Shown here: positions 16,326 through 17,718 of the stretch, one piece after another | Numbering within the stretch: position 1 is the stretch's first letter | Layout: the number at the start of each line of letters is the position of its first letter | NCBI GenBank assembly: GCA_003024985.2 | Contig: PXIH01S0068572.1 | Reading direction: 5' to 3' (one strand) | Length of the DNA stretch: 17,718 bases | Source: Euperipatoides rowelli | Lineage: Eukaryota; Onychophora; Udeonychophora; Euonychophora; Peripatopsidae | Translations under genes and position numbers: made by a program | The notes under the pieces: generated by a model | Database searches by the model: none | What the model was told of the DNA's origin: nothing | What the model saw: only the letters and a program-made list of their open reading frames with translations

Positions 16326-16965
16326 ATATTTAGGGGGCCTATGGCAGCCTTTGTTACTTTTAGTTATCCATATTTTCTTTTACTTTATTTTATTTGTTTT
16401 CTTTTTTAACTGTAATATGAGATTTCATATTGAAGTCATGTTTTGCAAATGAATCTTCAACATTATGGACCGATCACAAGGCAGTTGACTGATTTTGGTT
16501 AAAATGCTAAGGTACGCATTTGAGCATTTCTTTTGGACAAGGCCCTGATTGAGCGGTTCCAGTATCCTGTTGACTGTTTGTTACTTATGATGGTAGAAAT
16601 TTCTTATCATATAGTTCTTTTTTAGTTTGATATTTTATTATGATTGGACTGGAATTTCTGTCTGGTTCTATTTATTACTCATTGGATGTTTTGACCCCTT
16701 ACGCTAGTGTTCTTGATGGACTTATGTATTTCTCAAGCCTTACAGACTTTGAACGTCAATGGATAACCGTTTGCATCTGGTTTATTACATTAATAACTTT
16801 ATAAATGACGAGGGTCTTCCGTATTCCTGATGAACTTTTTTATTTAACTGTGTAAATATTTTTGTGTAAATATCTTTTCGAATCAGATTTTATTTTATTA
16901 TGTAAATAGAGGCCACATCCGTTTGGGCACATTATATTGATTATAATGTGTTTGGTTTGAATAAA
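16326..16965 (+). mobile_element. Segment splitting the minisatellite, probably a retrotransposon 3' end
   Basis: This segment of about 640 bp has no similarity to the repeat units around it and is less AT-rich (for example GGACAAGGCCCTGATTGAGC). It begins near AGGGGGCCTATGGCAGCC. It ends with GGTTTGAATAAACAAATA, which resembles a LINE 3' terminus with an AATAAA-like signal. It contains no long ORF, as expected for a 3' UTR of a 5'-truncated copy. No clear target duplication is visible, so the boundary is approximate and the class uncertain. Confidence 0.45.
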
Positions 16966-17718
16966 CAAATAATATCTGTCATCTATTTGAGCATTGTCGG
17001 ATGCATATATCATATGATTATTGCTATCATATCTGACAACTATTTGATCATTCCTGATGCATATAACATATGATTATTAAAATATCACATCTGTCATCTA
17101 TTTGAACATTCTTTTATCCATATATCACATGATTATTACCTAGTACCTACCATATCACATTTGCCTCTATTTTGTTATTTTCTGATACTTACTGTTCATA
17201 TAACATTAGCCTATAATATTATTACAATATCTGATGCATATATATTATGATTATAATGTGATATCTGCCATCTATTGCACCTTTCCTATGAATATATCAC
17301 ATGATTATTCTGATAGGATATATCTGTCATCTAATTGAACATTTTATAATGCATATATAGTATGATTATTACAATATCAAATCTGCTATCTAATTAATCA
17401 AGTTTTCAAGCATATATCATAATAAGATTATTACCATATCGTATCTGCTTTCTATTAGATCATTCTCTTATGCAAATACCATAATATGAATATTACCATA
17501 ATTTGCCATCTCGTATTTTATCCTTTTTCTGATGCATATAAGATAATATATTATTATGACATCATATCTGCCATCTATTTGATCATTCTACATCCCATGC
17601 CTTTTCTTTGACCATTTTCTGATGCACATATAATTATTACTACATCATAACATATCTGACCATCTATTTGAGCATTCTCTGCTGCATATATACTAATTGT
17701 TATTATTTATAATTATTC
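16966..17718 (+). repeat. Degenerate minisatellite, block 2 (continues past the window)
   Basis: Another twelve or so units of the same pattern run to the end of the window (ATCTGTCATCTATTTGAGC, ... GATGCATATATCATATGATT). The block resumes in the middle of a unit at nearly the point where block 1 stopped, so both blocks were one array. Confidence 0.85.

Noticed and set aside
15736-17718. CRISPR-like regular repeats
   Set aside because: There are no unique spacers, units are degenerate and contiguous, and the DNA is of eukaryotic type.

Overview
The window looks like AT-rich animal nuclear DNA, most likely from an arthropod. I see no intact host gene, rRNA, tRNA or bacterial-type operon. The base composition, many poly-A/poly-T runs, non-LTR retrotransposon relics, hAT-type transposons with 8-bp target duplications and a degenerate minisatellite all fit an intergenic or repeat-rich insect-like locus. 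The arthropod assignment rests mainly on a decayed gene that I recognise from memory as one of a large family of uncharacterised arthropod proteins. The species cannot be named from sequence alone.

Left part (1-6400): AT-rich DNA with a possible THAP-like first exon (1091-1250). Then comes a complete non-autonomous hAT-type element (1268-3805) flanked by a perfect 8-bp duplication, ATTTATAT. A 5'-truncated LINE fragment (1535-2475) sits inside it with its own perfect 15-bp target duplication, so the order of insertion can be read directly. A small hAT-like MITE (4583-4788), a short broken minus-strand ORF (4803-4984), one end of another hAT-like MITE (to 5510) and two striking hairpins (6132-6178, 6276-6324) follow.

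Middle part (6400-10320): mostly uninformative AT-rich sequence. It holds a decayed CR1/Jockey-like LINE 3' end with an (AAT)n tail (about 7990-8820), a minus-strand relic that resembles a Ty3/gypsy integrase C-terminus (about 8925-9290), and a diverged tandem dimer of about 176 bp (9676-9960).

Core of interest (10320-13930): a 3,020-bp DNA transposon (10823-13842) has 17-bp perfect terminal inverted repeats starting TAGGGTGGAGTG, a weaker inverted similarity that extends them to roughly 80-90 bp, and a perfect 8-bp duplication CTGTTCAA. It sits in the reverse-transcriptase reading frame of an older LINE. Removing the element and one target copy restores the LINE frame. Its only gene (minus strand, 13351-11103) is a broken copy of the uncharacterised arthropod family. 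The termini therefore suggest that this family is the transposase of a mobile element. That is the strongest candidate here for a poorly described system.

Right part (13930-17718): AT-rich DNA, a diverged two-copy repeat (15484-15735), then a degenerate minisatellite of about 60 bp per unit in two blocks (15736-16325 and 16966-17718). A unique segment of about 640 bp whose right end resembles a retrotransposon 3' end splits the two blocks.
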